A stretch of DNA of 11,247 nucleotides, taken from an uncultured Candidatus Saccharibacteria bacterium. Lineage in GTDB: Bacteria > Patescibacteriota > Saccharimonadia > Saccharimonadales > Saccharimonadaceae. Each line of letters starts with the position of its first letter. Within the stretch, counting starts at the first letter, position 1. The stretch covers positions 1 to 11,247 of the forward strand of contig CALHQU010000001.1 in the NCBI GenBank assembly GCA_938038145.1, given 5' to 3'. The notes beneath the pieces are model-generated. The model worked only from the letters and a program-made list of their open reading frames with translations. It was not told the DNA's origin and made no database searches. The position numbers were made by a program, and so were the translations under genes. Below, piece after piece: positions 1 through 6,064 of this stretch.

Positions 1-198
1 CACCGCCAGCATCATTTCGGAATATAAATTATCGTCCAAAGAAAATACGTAATCGCCCGGATTATGCTTCGGAATCACCACGGTAAAGCCCGGCGTATTT
101 GGAAATGGCGTCAAAAACGCCAAAAACTTCTCATCCTCCCAGACCTTCCAAGATTTCATGTTACCTGTTACGATGTCGTCAAAAATTGTGTGATTCAT
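1..198 (-). CDS. HIT-family protein, N-terminal part (runs off the window)
   Basis: The first 66 codons are visible, read from an ATG at 198. The protein begins MNHTIFDDIV and continues with a pattern typical of the start of HIT (histidine triad) domains: IF-D-IV, KVWEDEKFLAFL, then TPGFTVVIPKH. HIT proteins are nucleotide-binding hydrolases or transferases acting on nucleoside phosphoramidates or dinucleoside polyphosphates. The catalytic HxHxH triad lies in the missing C-terminal half, so activity cannot be judged. The cysteines that bind zinc near the N-terminus of some HIT proteins are absent here. An AAAGGAG Shine-Dalgarno (210-204) lies 5 nt before the ATG, which fixes the start. The gene has its own promoter in the 30-nt gap after the DUF998-like gene. 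The family call rests on pattern recognition of the N-terminal half only. Confidence 0.8.
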   Translation of the reverse strand, partial: MNHTIFDDIVTGNMKSWKVWEDEKFLAFLTPFPNTPGFTVVIPKHNPGDYVFSLDDNLYSEMMLAV

Positions 199-203
199 AA
201 TTA

Positions 204-226
204 CTCCTTTTGAAGTAATTATAGCA
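204..226 (-). promoter_or_regulatory. Extended -10 promoter and Shine-Dalgarno of the HIT gene
   Basis: Reading the minus strand, TGC is followed directly by a consensus TATAAT (223-218), which makes an extended -10 element. No recognisable -35 hexamer is present where one would fall (246-241). Transcription would start near 211, so the leader is only about 12 nt and consists almost entirely of the AAAGGAG ribosome binding site (210-204). Confidence 0.6.
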
Positions 227-228
227 TT

Positions 229-861
229 TTATGAAGTTTTCAGGTCGGACAATTTAAGCTCCGTTCGACGACAAACCAGAACTAGCCATATCGTCGCAAA
301 AATCCCCAATAAAACTTCTACTATCACAAACCAAAACTTGCCCATCGCGTAACCTTGTGCCGCTATAATTGCCGCAAAAATCGGAAAGCTGAAAGATGAG
401 ATTCGCTCGCGATGAGTTAAATAGCTCAAACTCGATGGTAAAAGAGACATCAAAAGCACCATCAATATCACGATGCCGCGCGAGAAAACAAAATGCGCCG
501 CGTGCATTGTATCGTTCGGGCAAAGCGCCACCCCTATCATACAAATCGCAAACAGTGAAAGTATCCAGCCAGATATCCGAGCAGAGCGAATTTGACCAAG
601 TTTAAGATAACCACGATTCATAAAAACCCCAATCGTCGCCATAATCAAACCAGATAAAAATACTCCCGAATTGAACGAAAATGCGGACAAACGATTCGAG
701 GTAGTTTCGCCCAATCTACTCAAGCTCCAGTTCGTCCACCGAGTATCATCAGAAAGCAGCATCGCCACAACCAAACCCACAGCCAAAACGACACCATTAA
801 GAATACAGAGTGCCTGAAGGCGATTCTTACACAAAAAATCCTTAATCTGTCGAAGTTTCAT
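229..861 (-). CDS. DUF998-like six-helix membrane protein
   Basis: This 210-residue protein has about six hydrophobic helices: roughly 18-38, 65-82, 94-113, 125-143, 155-170 and 173-196. The first periplasmic segment carries the sequence DDTRWTNWSLSRLGE, followed by N..G.FLSG and later CPND..H. These resemble the S-x-LG, N-x-GL and (F)PxD..H signatures of DUF998 proteins, polytopic membrane proteins of unknown biochemical role. The ATG at 861 comes 5 nt after the pheS stop, and no clear Shine-Dalgarno is seen. It is therefore probably translated from the same message by coupling or termination-reinitiation. A link to phenylalanyl-tRNA charging is not implied; operon membership is the only connection seen. 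The membrane-protein call is firm and the DUF998 assignment is by pattern. Confidence 0.7.
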   Translation of the reverse strand: MKLRQIKDFLCKNRLQALCILNGVVLAVGLVVAMLLSDDTRWTNWSLSRLGETTSNRLSAFSFNSGVFLSGLIMATIGVFMNRGYLKLGQIRSARISGWILSLFAICMIGVALCPNDTMHAAHFVFSRGIVILMVLLMSLLPSSLSYLTHRERISSFSFPIFAAIIAAQGYAMGKFWFVIVEVLLGIFATIWLVLVCRRTELKLSDLKTS

Positions 862-866
862 ATTGC

Positions 867-1910
867 TTAAAATTGTTCCAAAAAGTCCAATTTGCCACTT
901 TCAAAATGACGGACATCTTCGATTCCATACTTCATCATAACCAAGCGGTCGATTCCACAACCAAAAGCAAATCCCGTATATTCATTCGGGTCAATTTGCG
1001 CCGCCCGAAGGACATTCGGATGAATCATTCCGCAGCCCAATAGCTCAATCCAACCTTCACCAGAGCATACTTTACAATCAGGATTTTTTCCTTCACAAAA
1101 CGGACAACTTAACGCAAACTCAAAGCTCGGCTCGGTGAACGGAAAATAAAATGGATTAACGCGAACGTCAAGTTTCTTGCCGTAATATTCCTGCAAAAAT
1201 TCTTGCAACGTAGCAATCAAATTGCCAACATTAACCCGACGCGAAACGTACACACCCTCAACTTGATAAAACGTATGCTCGTGGCGCGCGTCCAAATCTT
1301 CGTTGCGAAAAACGCGATCAGGAACGATAGCGGCAATAGCCTCGCCTTTTTCCAAATTGTCGCGATATTTCATCAACACACGATTTTGCATAGTCGACGT
1401 ATGCGCCGGCGCAATCAAACGATCGCCATTAGAATCAGTCTCTTCGGTCATAAACGTGTCGTAATCGTCGCGCGCTGGATGACCTTTTGGAAAATTCAGG
1501 CTCTCGAACATATGGAATTGATCGTCAATCTCCCTGGACTCTTCCGTGACAAAACCCATGCGATTAAAGATCTCAGAAATGCGCTCAATTTCAGCGCTCA
1601 GCGGATGAATCGTGCCTTGTTCGCTCGGCAAAAGTTTAGGTTTGGGCGAATTCACATCCATCGGCGCCGTAATGTCAATCGGTTTCAAGTCAACTTTTTC
1701 CAGCTCTTCCAGTCGCGCAGCAATAGCCTGCTCAATCGCCTGCTTCAACTCGTTAATCTGCTTGCCGAACGGACCACGCTCAACTGGCGGCAATGACTTG
1801 ATTTGATCATACAATTCCCTAAGTCGTCGATCACGTAAAAACTCACGCGGAGATTTAGATTGCGAAACCGCCAAAACTATTTCTCTTCTCAATTCGTCTA
1901 AATCAACCAT
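867..1910 (-). CDS. pheS: Phenylalanine--tRNA ligase, alpha subunit
   Basis: PheS is the catalytic subunit of the (alpha-beta)2 synthetase that charges tRNA-Phe with phenylalanine in the cytosol. The 347-residue length is normal. An N-terminal coiled-coil, about residues 1-75, is the tRNA-binding arm. The class II catalytic core follows: motif 1 around HPLSAEIERISEIFNRMGF (102-120), the HTS segment at 170-172, motif 2 FRNED...HEHTFYQVEG (201-219) and motif 3 GFAFGCGIDRLVMMKYGI (313-330). A four-cysteine knuckle (C269, C272, C279, C282) precedes ELLGCGMIHPNVL, as in several bacterial PheS proteins with a zinc-like insert. The ATG at 1910 has AGGA a few nt upstream. The gene is 1 nt downstream of the 78-residue membrane protein and 5 nt upstream of the DUF998-like gene. 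pheT is not adjacent on either side, unlike the common pheST order. Confidence 0.97.
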   Translation of the reverse strand: MVDLDELRREIVLAVSQSKSPREFLRDRRLRELYDQIKSLPPVERGPFGKQINELKQAIEQAIAARLEELEKVDLKPIDITAPMDVNSPKPKLLPSEQGTIHPLSAEIERISEIFNRMGFVTEESREIDDQFHMFESLNFPKGHPARDDYDTFMTEETDSNGDRLIAPAHTSTMQNRVLMKYRDNLEKGEAIAAIVPDRVFRNEDLDARHEHTFYQVEGVYVSRRVNVGNLIATLQEFLQEYYGKKLDVRVNPFYFPFTEPSFEFALSCPFCEGKNPDCKVCSGEGWIELLGCGMIHPNVLRAAQIDPNEYTGFAFGCGIDRLVMMKYGIEDVRHFESGKLDFLEQF

Positions 1911-1911
1911 T

Positions 1912-2148
1912 TTATCGTCCTTGCATTAAAAACATTACAATCACCGCACCAGCCATAATAGCAATTAAAATCCACGCCCATGCCAAAGTCGTTGTCTGTT
2001 TCGTGCCTTCCAAATATCTTATGTCGTCGACGCCGTCCATAGTTGCCTTTTCTTGCAAACTCGAAGCCTTCGCCTTCTCTCTTAATTCCGCCGCAATTCG
2101 CTCTTGCAATTCACTGCGCTGATCTTGTTGATTTACAAATAATCCCAT
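1912..2148 (-). CDS. Small tail-anchored membrane protein of unknown function
   Basis: This 78-residue protein has a charged, helix-prone N-terminal half (residues 8-50, rich in E, K, Q, R and A). It ends in a single hydrophobic segment, about residues 53-75 (TLAWAWILIAIMAGAVIVMF), and a 3-residue tail. It is therefore predicted to be anchored by its C-terminus with the soluble part in the cytosol. No family was recognised. It is the first gene of the unit that continues into pheS, with 1 nt between its TAA and the pheS ATG, so the two are almost certainly co-transcribed. There is no Shine-Dalgarno before its ATG. A -10 hexamer lies exactly 6 nt upstream, so the message is predicted to start at or next to the ATG (leaderless). 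Confidence 0.75.
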   Translation of the reverse strand: MGLFVNQQDQRSELQERIAAELREKAKASSLQEKATMDGVDDIRYLEGTKQTTTLAWAWILIAIMAGAVIVMFLMQGR

Positions 2149-2154
2149 AACTAC

Positions 2155-2163
2155 AGTATAGCA
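2155..2163 (-). promoter_or_regulatory. Extended -10 promoter of the 78-aa protein / pheS operon (leaderless)
   Basis: The minus strand reads TGC-TATACT, with the hexamer at 2160-2155. Exactly 6 nt separate it from the ATG at 2148, putting the expected transcription start at or next to the start codon. No good -35 is seen (the hexamer at the right distance matches 3 of 6). Confidence 0.6.
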
Positions 2164-2168
2164 AATTA

Positions 2169-2203
2169 TGTTATAATAGTCGTGATATTACTTTAAGGAG
2201 GGA
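2169..2203 (+). promoter_or_regulatory. Extended -10 promoter and strong RBS of the aquaporin-like gene
   Basis: The plus strand reads TGT-TATAAT, with a consensus hexamer at 2172-2177. A strong Shine-Dalgarno (AAGGAGGG, 2195-2202) sits just before the ATG at 2206. The expected start near 2184 leaves a leader of about 22 nt. No -35 consensus is visible, since that stretch is occupied by the opposite-strand -10 region. Confidence 0.65.
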
Positions 2204-2205
2204 AT

Positions 2206-3141
2206 ATGGCTACGAAGAAAACTTCAAAGAAAGCCCCAGTTAAAGCCGCAGAAAAGAAAACTGCTGCCGCTAAAACTGAAACCAAAACGACCGTCAAGTA
2301 CGTCGTTACTGAATCTACCGCTAAAAGCAAGCGTGTCGAACTAGATTCTAAATTACCAAACAACTTAATTAACATTGTCATTGCGGAAGTTATCGGCACG
2401 TTCATTTTGACGCTTGCCGCATTATTCGCATCAGACATTTTGTCATCGATGTACGTCGGTTTTGCATTGATGTTCATTGTTGCAGTTATCGGCAACATTT
2501 CTGGCGCACACGTAAACCCAGCTGTCACATTTGGTCTATGGACAATGCGTAAGCTAAAGACCGTACTTGTTCCATTTTACTGGGGAGCTCAATTCCTCGG
2601 TGCAATGGCTGCTATTGTGCTTGTTGGTTCATTAACAAACGGCGGATTTGCCCTAAGCTTTGACCAATTCACTGCGTTCTCTTGGAACATCTTCGCGATG
2701 GAATTAGTCGGTACCGCTGTATTTGTATTTGGCGTCGCCGCAGTTTTGCAGCGCAAAGAAATCAAAGCAGCTGGTCAAGCTTTTGGAATTGGCTTGGCAT
2801 TGATGATTGGTCTTGTCGTATCTGGCTCAATCTCTTCGTACATTAAAAGTACTGCTATTGCAAAAATCCAAAAAGATCAAAGTACTACTCAAACTGAGAA
2901 AAACGGCCGCACTTACCCACGCGAGATCTACATCTCAGGCGCAACTTTGAACCCAGCAGTTTCTTTGGCTGTTACAGAGAAAACCGACTCTCAACTACGT
3001 AGCAACGGAGTATTGCCAGCTGAAGGTGAAAAGAGTTATTCACGCTTTAGCCTGGAAGTAATTGCCGCTACCCTAATCGGCGCAGCATTAGGCGGTAACC
3101 TATTTCTACTCGTCAATTACCGAAACAAAGACGAAGAATAG
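2206..3141 (+). CDS. Aquaporin/glycerol-facilitator (MIP) family channel, divergent
   Basis: MIP channels pass water or small neutral solutes across the cytoplasmic membrane. Both half-repeat signatures are present: SGAHVNPAVTFG (first NPA at 104-106) and SGATLNPAVSLA (second NPA at 249-251). Six membrane segments surround them. At 311 residues it is longer than the usual 230-280. The excess is a Lys/Ala/Thr-rich cytosolic N-terminal extension of about 48 residues and a polar insert of about 30 residues (212-243) between the fifth helix and the second NPA. In aquaporins the residue after the second NPA is normally Arg, the pore-constriction arginine of the ar/R filter. Here it is Val252, so selectivity should differ. 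The gene has its own promoter and converges on rmuC. The family is certain; the substrate is unknown. Confidence 0.93.
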   Translation: MATKKTSKKAPVKAAEKKTAAAKTETKTTVKYVVTESTAKSKRVELDSKLPNNLINIVIAEVIGTFILTLAALFASDILSSMYVGFALMFIVAVIGNISGAHVNPAVTFGLWTMRKLKTVLVPFYWGAQFLGAMAAIVLVGSLTNGGFALSFDQFTAFSWNIFAMELVGTAVFVFGVAAVLQRKEIKAAGQAFGIGLALMIGLVVSGSISSYIKSTAIAKIQKDQSTTQTEKNGRTYPREIYISGATLNPAVSLAVTEKTDSQLRSNGVLPAEGEKSYSRFSLEVIAATLIGAALGGNLFLLVNYRNKDEE

Positions 3142-3157
3142 ATTATAACTTCACAAT

Positions 3158-3190
3158 AAAATATCCCGCTTAATCGGCGGGGTATTTTTT
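3158..3190. terminator. Bidirectional intrinsic terminator between the MIP gene and rmuC
   Basis: An 11-bp stem (3159-3169 with 3177-3187, including one T-G wobble) closes a 7-nt loop. Its GC core is CCCGC/GCGGG. A T-run follows on the plus strand (3185-3190), and the mirrored A-run serves the minus strand. It lies between the MIP stop (3141) and the rmuC stop (3194), so both converging transcripts can end here. Confidence 0.9.
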
Positions 3191-3193
3191 ATG

Positions 3194-4264
3194 TCAATCT
3201 TCTTGAGTTGGTCGATCAATCAGCTCCGGCTGAGCTTGATTATCGCCACCAGAAATTCGCACGACATCCTTATCAATCTTCCCTAGTTCCTTATACGTAT
3301 TGTTATAATGACCAACGGTCGTGCTTAAACTCTTGCCCATTTTCGTCATCAACTCGTCAAACTTTTTAATGTGAACGCCCAATTGACCAACTCGAACTTG
3401 AATATCTTTGGCCTGCTCTTCAATCTGCAAACTACGAAGCCCCTGAAGAACAGTCTGCAGGTACGCGAGAAAACTCGTCGGACTCACAATAATAACCCGC
3501 TTATCTCGGAACGCATATTCAATCAAATCGCGACTCGAACCGCCCTGACCAACATTGTTAATCAGAAGATCGTAATACAAAGATTCGCTAGGAATAAACA
3601 TAAAAGCAAAGTCCATGGTGTTTTCGCGCGGACGAATGTATTTACTAGTTTCGTCGATTCGTCCCTTAAGGTCAGCCTTCACTTTATTTAGCCACATTTC
3701 ACGCTCAGATTTTGTCTCGGCGTTAATCATCCGATTGTAATTCTCCAAAGAAAACTTACTGTCCACCGGCAATATTTGACCCTTGTCCAAAAAAATAACC
3801 GCGTCAACAATTTCACCGTCCTTGAAGCGATATTGCATTTGATATTGCTTGGCTGGCAAAACGTTATCCAACACACTCTCCAGATAAAACTCCCCAAAAA
3901 CGCCACGCTGCTTTGGATTTTGCAACACGTTTTGCAAGGTTTTAAGATCGGTCGCCACATCAACCACGCGCTTATTGGTCTCATCCAATTTTGCCAATCG
4001 CCGCGTCACATCAGCCACCAACTTCGCGCTCTCTGACAATTGTTTCTGCACGGAAGTCTGAACTTGCGCGTTACTTCGCTCCAACTTATCACTGACGGAT
4101 TCATTCAGTTTCGCAATCGTCCGCCCCAATTCCACAACATCAGTCTTAATTAGCTCGACCGATGATTGATTTTTTAGCTCACTGATTTTTGATTGCAAGA
4201 CAAATAAAGTCGCACCCAAACCAATAGTAATAACAATTAAGAGAATAATGATAATGATTTCCAT
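3194..4264 (-). CDS. rmuC: RmuC-family DNA recombination protein
   Basis: RmuC limits inversions between short inverted repeats in E. coli and carries a restriction-endonuclease-like (PD-(D/E)XK) core; its exact reaction is unsettled. This 356-residue protein has an N-terminal membrane anchor (2-22) and a coiled-coil (24-115). The RmuC domain follows: GVFGEFYLESVLDNVL (121-136), DAVIFLD..ILPVDSKF (154-171, with D168 and K170 as likely active-site residues), FMFIPSESLY (221-230) and VIIVSPTSFLAYLQ (257-270). It is somewhat shorter than the E. coli protein. The ATG at 264 nt short of 4528 is not in doubt: it lies at 4264, 18 nt after the stop of the upstream membrane-protein gene. There is no Shine-Dalgarno, but a -10-like TACACT lies exactly 6 nt before it. 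Confidence 0.92.
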   Translation of the reverse strand: MEIIIIILLIVITIGLGATLFVLQSKISELKNQSSVELIKTDVVELGRTIAKLNESVSDKLERSNAQVQTSVQKQLSESAKLVADVTRRLAKLDETNKRVVDVATDLKTLQNVLQNPKQRGVFGEFYLESVLDNVLPAKQYQMQYRFKDGEIVDAVIFLDKGQILPVDSKFSLENYNRMINAETKSEREMWLNKVKADLKGRIDETSKYIRPRENTMDFAFMFIPSESLYYDLLINNVGQGGSSRDLIEYAFRDKRVIIVSPTSFLAYLQTVLQGLRSLQIEEQAKDIQVRVGQLGVHIKKFDELMTKMGKSLSTTVGHYNNTYKELGKIDKDVVRISGGDNQAQPELIDRPTQED

Positions 4265-4299
4265 ACACTTAGTGTACAGTGATTATAGCGCCAAGACAA
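4264..4299 (-). promoter_or_regulatory. Predicted leaderless promoter of rmuC with overlapping palindrome
   Basis: On the minus strand TTGTCT (4299-4294) and TACACT (4276-4271) are 17 nt apart, with 6 nt between TACACT and the ATG. The -10 hexamer is one arm of a 13-bp perfect odd palindrome, TACACTTAGTGTA (4264-4276), which reaches the start codon and could be an operator. A better TATAAT (4286-4281 region) also exists 17 nt before the ATG, overlapping the upstream gene's stop. It would give a short leader without an RBS. Confidence 0.4.
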
Positions 4300-4777
4300 C
4301 TCGTGCTAAGATCGCAAATAAAGTCATAAATAAAATTGCTGCACCGTTGCCACGAATTCTATTCAACCAGATTAACGACAAGTATACCAAAACTGTCGCC
4401 AAAACTACCCATAGTAATGACAAAATCCAAGATCCGCCAGCCCATAATGTAGCACCCCACAACGACACAGTTGCCGCGATTACTACTAGCAAAGGTCGCT
4501 TGATACCAAATACCGCCAACACCGGCACCAGCATAATTCCCGCCAAAACCAGCGCAACGTAAGATGCGATGCTCGTGCTGTTTGCGCAAATAGAAATATG
4601 CTCAGCGTTCGCGCAAAATACAGGTGTAATCATAAATTTATCAAACGCAAGCGCTAGCAACCAGATAGCCACGCCACTAGCAACTAAAATCGCCAAAATC
4701 CTCAAGAAAACTCGCCTTGAAAATGGATATGTGTAATCTGATATTTCTTCACGGAAAATAGCTGACAATAATTTCAT
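4283..4777 (-). CDS. Four-helix integral membrane protein of unknown function
   Basis: Read from the ATG at 4777, this is a 164-residue protein. It has a short charged cytosolic N-terminus (SAIFREEISDYTYPFSRR) and hydrophobic segments at about residues 24-46, 71-92, 94-113 and 116-134, with a further C-terminal hydrophobic stretch (146-163). The loop after the first helix holds two cysteines (CANAEHISICAN), which could form a disulfide outside the membrane. No family was recognised. A TTG 27 nt further upstream would extend the frame. The ATG is preferred because a -10 hexamer lies exactly 6 nt before it with a matching -35, and neither start has a Shine-Dalgarno. It follows the PAP2 gene by 45 nt and precedes rmuC by 18 nt on the same strand. 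Confidence 0.75.
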   Translation of the reverse strand: MKLLSAIFREEISDYTYPFSRRVFLRILAILVASGVAIWLLALAFDKFMITPVFCANAEHISICANSTSIASYVALVLAGIMLVPVLAVFGIKRPLLVVIAATVSLWGATLWAGGSWILSLLWVVLATVLVYLSLIWLNRIRGNGAAILFMTLFAILARVVLAL

Positions 4778-4783
4778 ACGTAA

Positions 4784-4812
4784 ATTGTAACGTAAACTTG
4801 TCAATATTGCAA
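4784..4812 (-). promoter_or_regulatory. Predicted leaderless promoter of the four-helix membrane protein
   Basis: On the minus strand TTGCAA (4812-4807) and TACAAT (4789-4784) are separated by 17 nt. Exactly 6 nt follow before the ATG at 4777. No ribosome binding site intervenes. Confidence 0.6.
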
Positions 4813-4822
4813 ATGTATATGC

Positions 4823-5305
4823 TTAAATATTATGCTTTTTCAGGAGATTCATCGGTTTATACCAAACAATCCCTACGCAGGCAATCAATAATCCGCCAAC
4901 AACGTCAAATGGCGTATGTACCAATGCAATAACCCGACCGACACATATTAAGATTGTCATAACCAAACAAACAACAGCCAGCCGCCAACTCTTTGCTCCG
5001 AAAAATACCGCCAAAGTAATTGCCATTGTAAATAGCGCGTGATCGGACGGAAAACCCGGATTATTAAGGAATGACGCGCCGGCAGATACGCCCAGAATCT
5101 CGAACGGGCGCATCTGATCTGGTTGATAAATTGACCCGATAATTTTTGCCGCCACGTAAGCAGTCAAGCCAGCCATCAGCACCTGGCTATAAACTTGATA
5201 CTTCTCTTTATTTGGAACCAATTTTATCAGCGCGTACGCACCAATTAGCACGACCGGTACTACTAGTCCGTCAGCAATTAGCTTCACAATCCATTGCAAG
5301 TTCAT
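4823..5305 (-). CDS. PAP2-superfamily membrane phosphatase
   Basis: This 160-residue protein has about five membrane helices. It carries the three-part phosphatase signature of the PAP2 (type 2 phosphatidic acid phosphatase) superfamily: RPF (R66-P67), FPSDHA (86-91, motif 2 with H90) and R124-x5-H130-x3-D134. The expected catalytic pair is H90 and H130. The lysine of the usual KX6RP motif is not at its normal place (isoleucine there; K54 is 12 residues before R66), and motif 2 has PSD rather than PSG. Bacterial members dephosphorylate lipid (pyro)phosphates such as undecaprenyl pyrophosphate or phosphatidylglycerol phosphate at the outer face of the membrane; the substrate here is unknown. 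The ATG at 5305 is chosen over a TTG at 5326 because the -10 element lies between them. Confidence 0.88.
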   Translation of the reverse strand: MNLQWIVKLIADGLVVPVVLIGAYALIKLVPNKEKYQVYSQVLMAGLTAYVAAKIIGSIYQPDQMRPFEILGVSAGASFLNNPGFPSDHALFTMAITLAVFFGAKSWRLAVVCLVMTILICVGRVIALVHTPFDVVGGLLIACVGIVWYKPMNLLKKHNI

Positions 5306-5311
5306 ACTATA

Positions 5312-5340
5312 AGTATATCGCGTCAACGCTGGTCAGTAAA
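5312..5340 (-). promoter_or_regulatory. Predicted leaderless promoter of the PAP2 gene
   Basis: On the minus strand TTTACT (5340-5335), a 17-nt spacer and TATACT (5317-5312) are followed by exactly 6 nt and the ATG at 5305. There is no Shine-Dalgarno. The element lies back-to-back with the tRNA-Gln promoter; the two -35 hexamers are 3 nt apart. Confidence 0.6.
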
Positions 5341-5343
5341 CGC

Positions 5344-5372
5344 TTGCGGAAATCATTTTTCTATAGTACAAT
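5344..5372 (+). promoter_or_regulatory. Promoter of tRNA-Gln
   Basis: TTGCGG (5344-5349), a 17-nt spacer and TACAAT (5367-5372) place the start near 5379, six nt before the mature tRNA 5' end. An alternative -10 register is TATAGT at 5362-5367. Confidence 0.6.
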
Positions 5373-5384
5373 TATGTTTGCCGT

Positions 5385-5459
5385 TGGGATGTCGCCAAGT
5401 GGTAAGGCAGCGGGTTCTGGTCCCGCCATTCGGGGGTTCGAATCCCTCCATCCCAGCCA
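5385..5459 (+). tRNA. tRNA-Gln (anticodon CTG)
   Basis: A full cloverleaf can be drawn. The acceptor stem is TGGGATG (5385-5391) with CATCCCA (5449-5455). The D-arm contains CCAAGTGGTAAGG. The anticodon stem is GCGGG/CCCGC (5410-5414, 5422-5426) around a loop with anticodon CTG at 5417-5419. The T-arm holds GGTTCGAATCC. Discriminator G5456 and an encoded CCA (5457-5459) follow. The first pair, T-A, is the usual weak 1-72 pair of bacterial tRNA-Gln, and the whole closely resembles E. coli tRNA-Gln. It reads CAG codons. It has its own promoter and terminator and appears to be a single-gene unit. Confidence 0.97.
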
Positions 5460-5473
5460 AGTTTGAAATTTAG

Positions 5474-5498
5474 CAGCCAATTATTTGGCTGTTTTTTT
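5474..5498 (+). terminator. Intrinsic terminator of tRNA-Gln
   Basis: CAGCCAA (5474-5480) and TTGGCTG (5485-5491) form a 7-bp stem with a 4-nt loop, followed by seven T (5492-5498). It starts 15 nt after the tRNA and lies over the last codons and stop of the opposite-strand DoxX-like gene. On the minus strand no T-run follows, so it is a plus-strand signal. Confidence 0.9.
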
Positions 5499-5900
5499 CG
5501 TCGATAAATTTGCACAGATCAACAAAACCCACATTACGAATATCAGAAAAATCGCAGTCACATTATTCACATTCTTTATCGTTGCACCAAACATCACCGC
5601 CGCATGACCATTCGCAAACGCCAAAAAACCAATTGCCGTCATAATCCCCAAACTCAAAAAACCAGCCATTCTGCTCGTCAGAGTAATTCTTTTTGGCATA
5701 TTCATATCAATTAAAAACGGCAACGACGTGAGCTCAACAATAACCAATATTATCGCAATCGGAAGACTTAAAGATGACGGAACCCCCGTAGAAGTAAGAG
5801 TCGCAGAAAACTTCTCAAACGTAAATAATTGACATAACAATGGCACCATTATTAATAGTCCTATAATCAATTTAACAATTTTATTCACTTTTCTAGACAT
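5481..5900 (-). CDS. Small DoxX/MauE-like four-helix membrane protein
   Basis: This 139-residue protein has four hydrophobic helices, about residues 8-26, 45-65, 78-97 and 112-133. After the first helix comes a segment ending TLTSTGVPSSLSLPIAI, and the second helix contains an acidic residue (VIVELTSLPFLID). The pattern of a short loop with F..(x)n..GVP followed by a helix with an internal E-L resembles DoxX-like and MauE-like proteins. These form a broad family of small membrane proteins, some tied to redox or sulfur chemistry. No catalytic residues are obvious and the assignment is tentative. The ATG at 5900 has no Shine-Dalgarno but has a -10 hexamer exactly 6 nt upstream. Its final codons double as the tRNA-Gln terminator on the other strand. 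Confidence 0.65.
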   Translation of the reverse strand: MSRKVNKIVKLIIGLLIMVPLLCQLFTFEKFSATLTSTGVPSSLSLPIAIILVIVELTSLPFLIDMNMPKRITLTSRMAGFLSLGIMTAIGFLAFANGHAAVMFGATIKNVNNVTAIFLIFVMWVLLICANLSTKKTAK

Positions 5901-5906
5901 AATTTC

Positions 5907-5935
5907 AGTATAGCTTGCGTGTCAAAAAAGCTCAA
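5907..5935 (-). promoter_or_regulatory. Predicted leaderless promoter of the DoxX-like gene
   Basis: On the minus strand TTGAGC (5935-5930), a 17-nt spacer and TATACT (5912-5907) are followed by exactly 6 nt and the ATG at 5900. A consensus TTGACA also occurs at 5925-5920 but is only 7 nt from the -10, too close to act with it. Confidence 0.6.
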
Positions 5936-6064
5936 GCTTGTTGTATTTTTTACGAAAGCACTTGCACTTTTTACAAAAACGTCATAAAGTTAAATCAGCG
6001 AACGTTACAAAAATAAACACCATAAAACAGTATCTTTCGCTCTACGACAAATCCACCACAACTT
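5936..6064. other. Intergenic stretch with no gene recognised
   Basis: This AT-rich gap between the DoxX-like gene's promoter and the trmD terminator holds no supportable gene. It contains two near-copies of TTTTTACRAAA (about 5946-5955 and 5968-5977), which look like low-complexity sequence. The longest possible reading frame is a 22-codon GTG frame at 5919-5987 without a ribosome binding site. Confidence 0.5.

Noticed and set aside
4778..4804. TTG start upstream of the four-helix membrane protein
   Set aside because: The -10 hexamer (4789-4784) lies downstream of this TTG, so the codon would not be on the transcript. No Shine-Dalgarno supports it.
5306..5326. TTG start upstream of the PAP2 ATG
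   Set aside because: The predicted -10 hexamer lies between the TTG and the ATG, and the extra residues lack family similarity. The ATG at 5305 is preferred.
5919..5987. A 22-codon GTG reading frame with a hydrophobic, Lys-containing product
   Set aside because: No ribosome binding site, no convincing promoter, and it lies in low-complexity AT-rich sequence.
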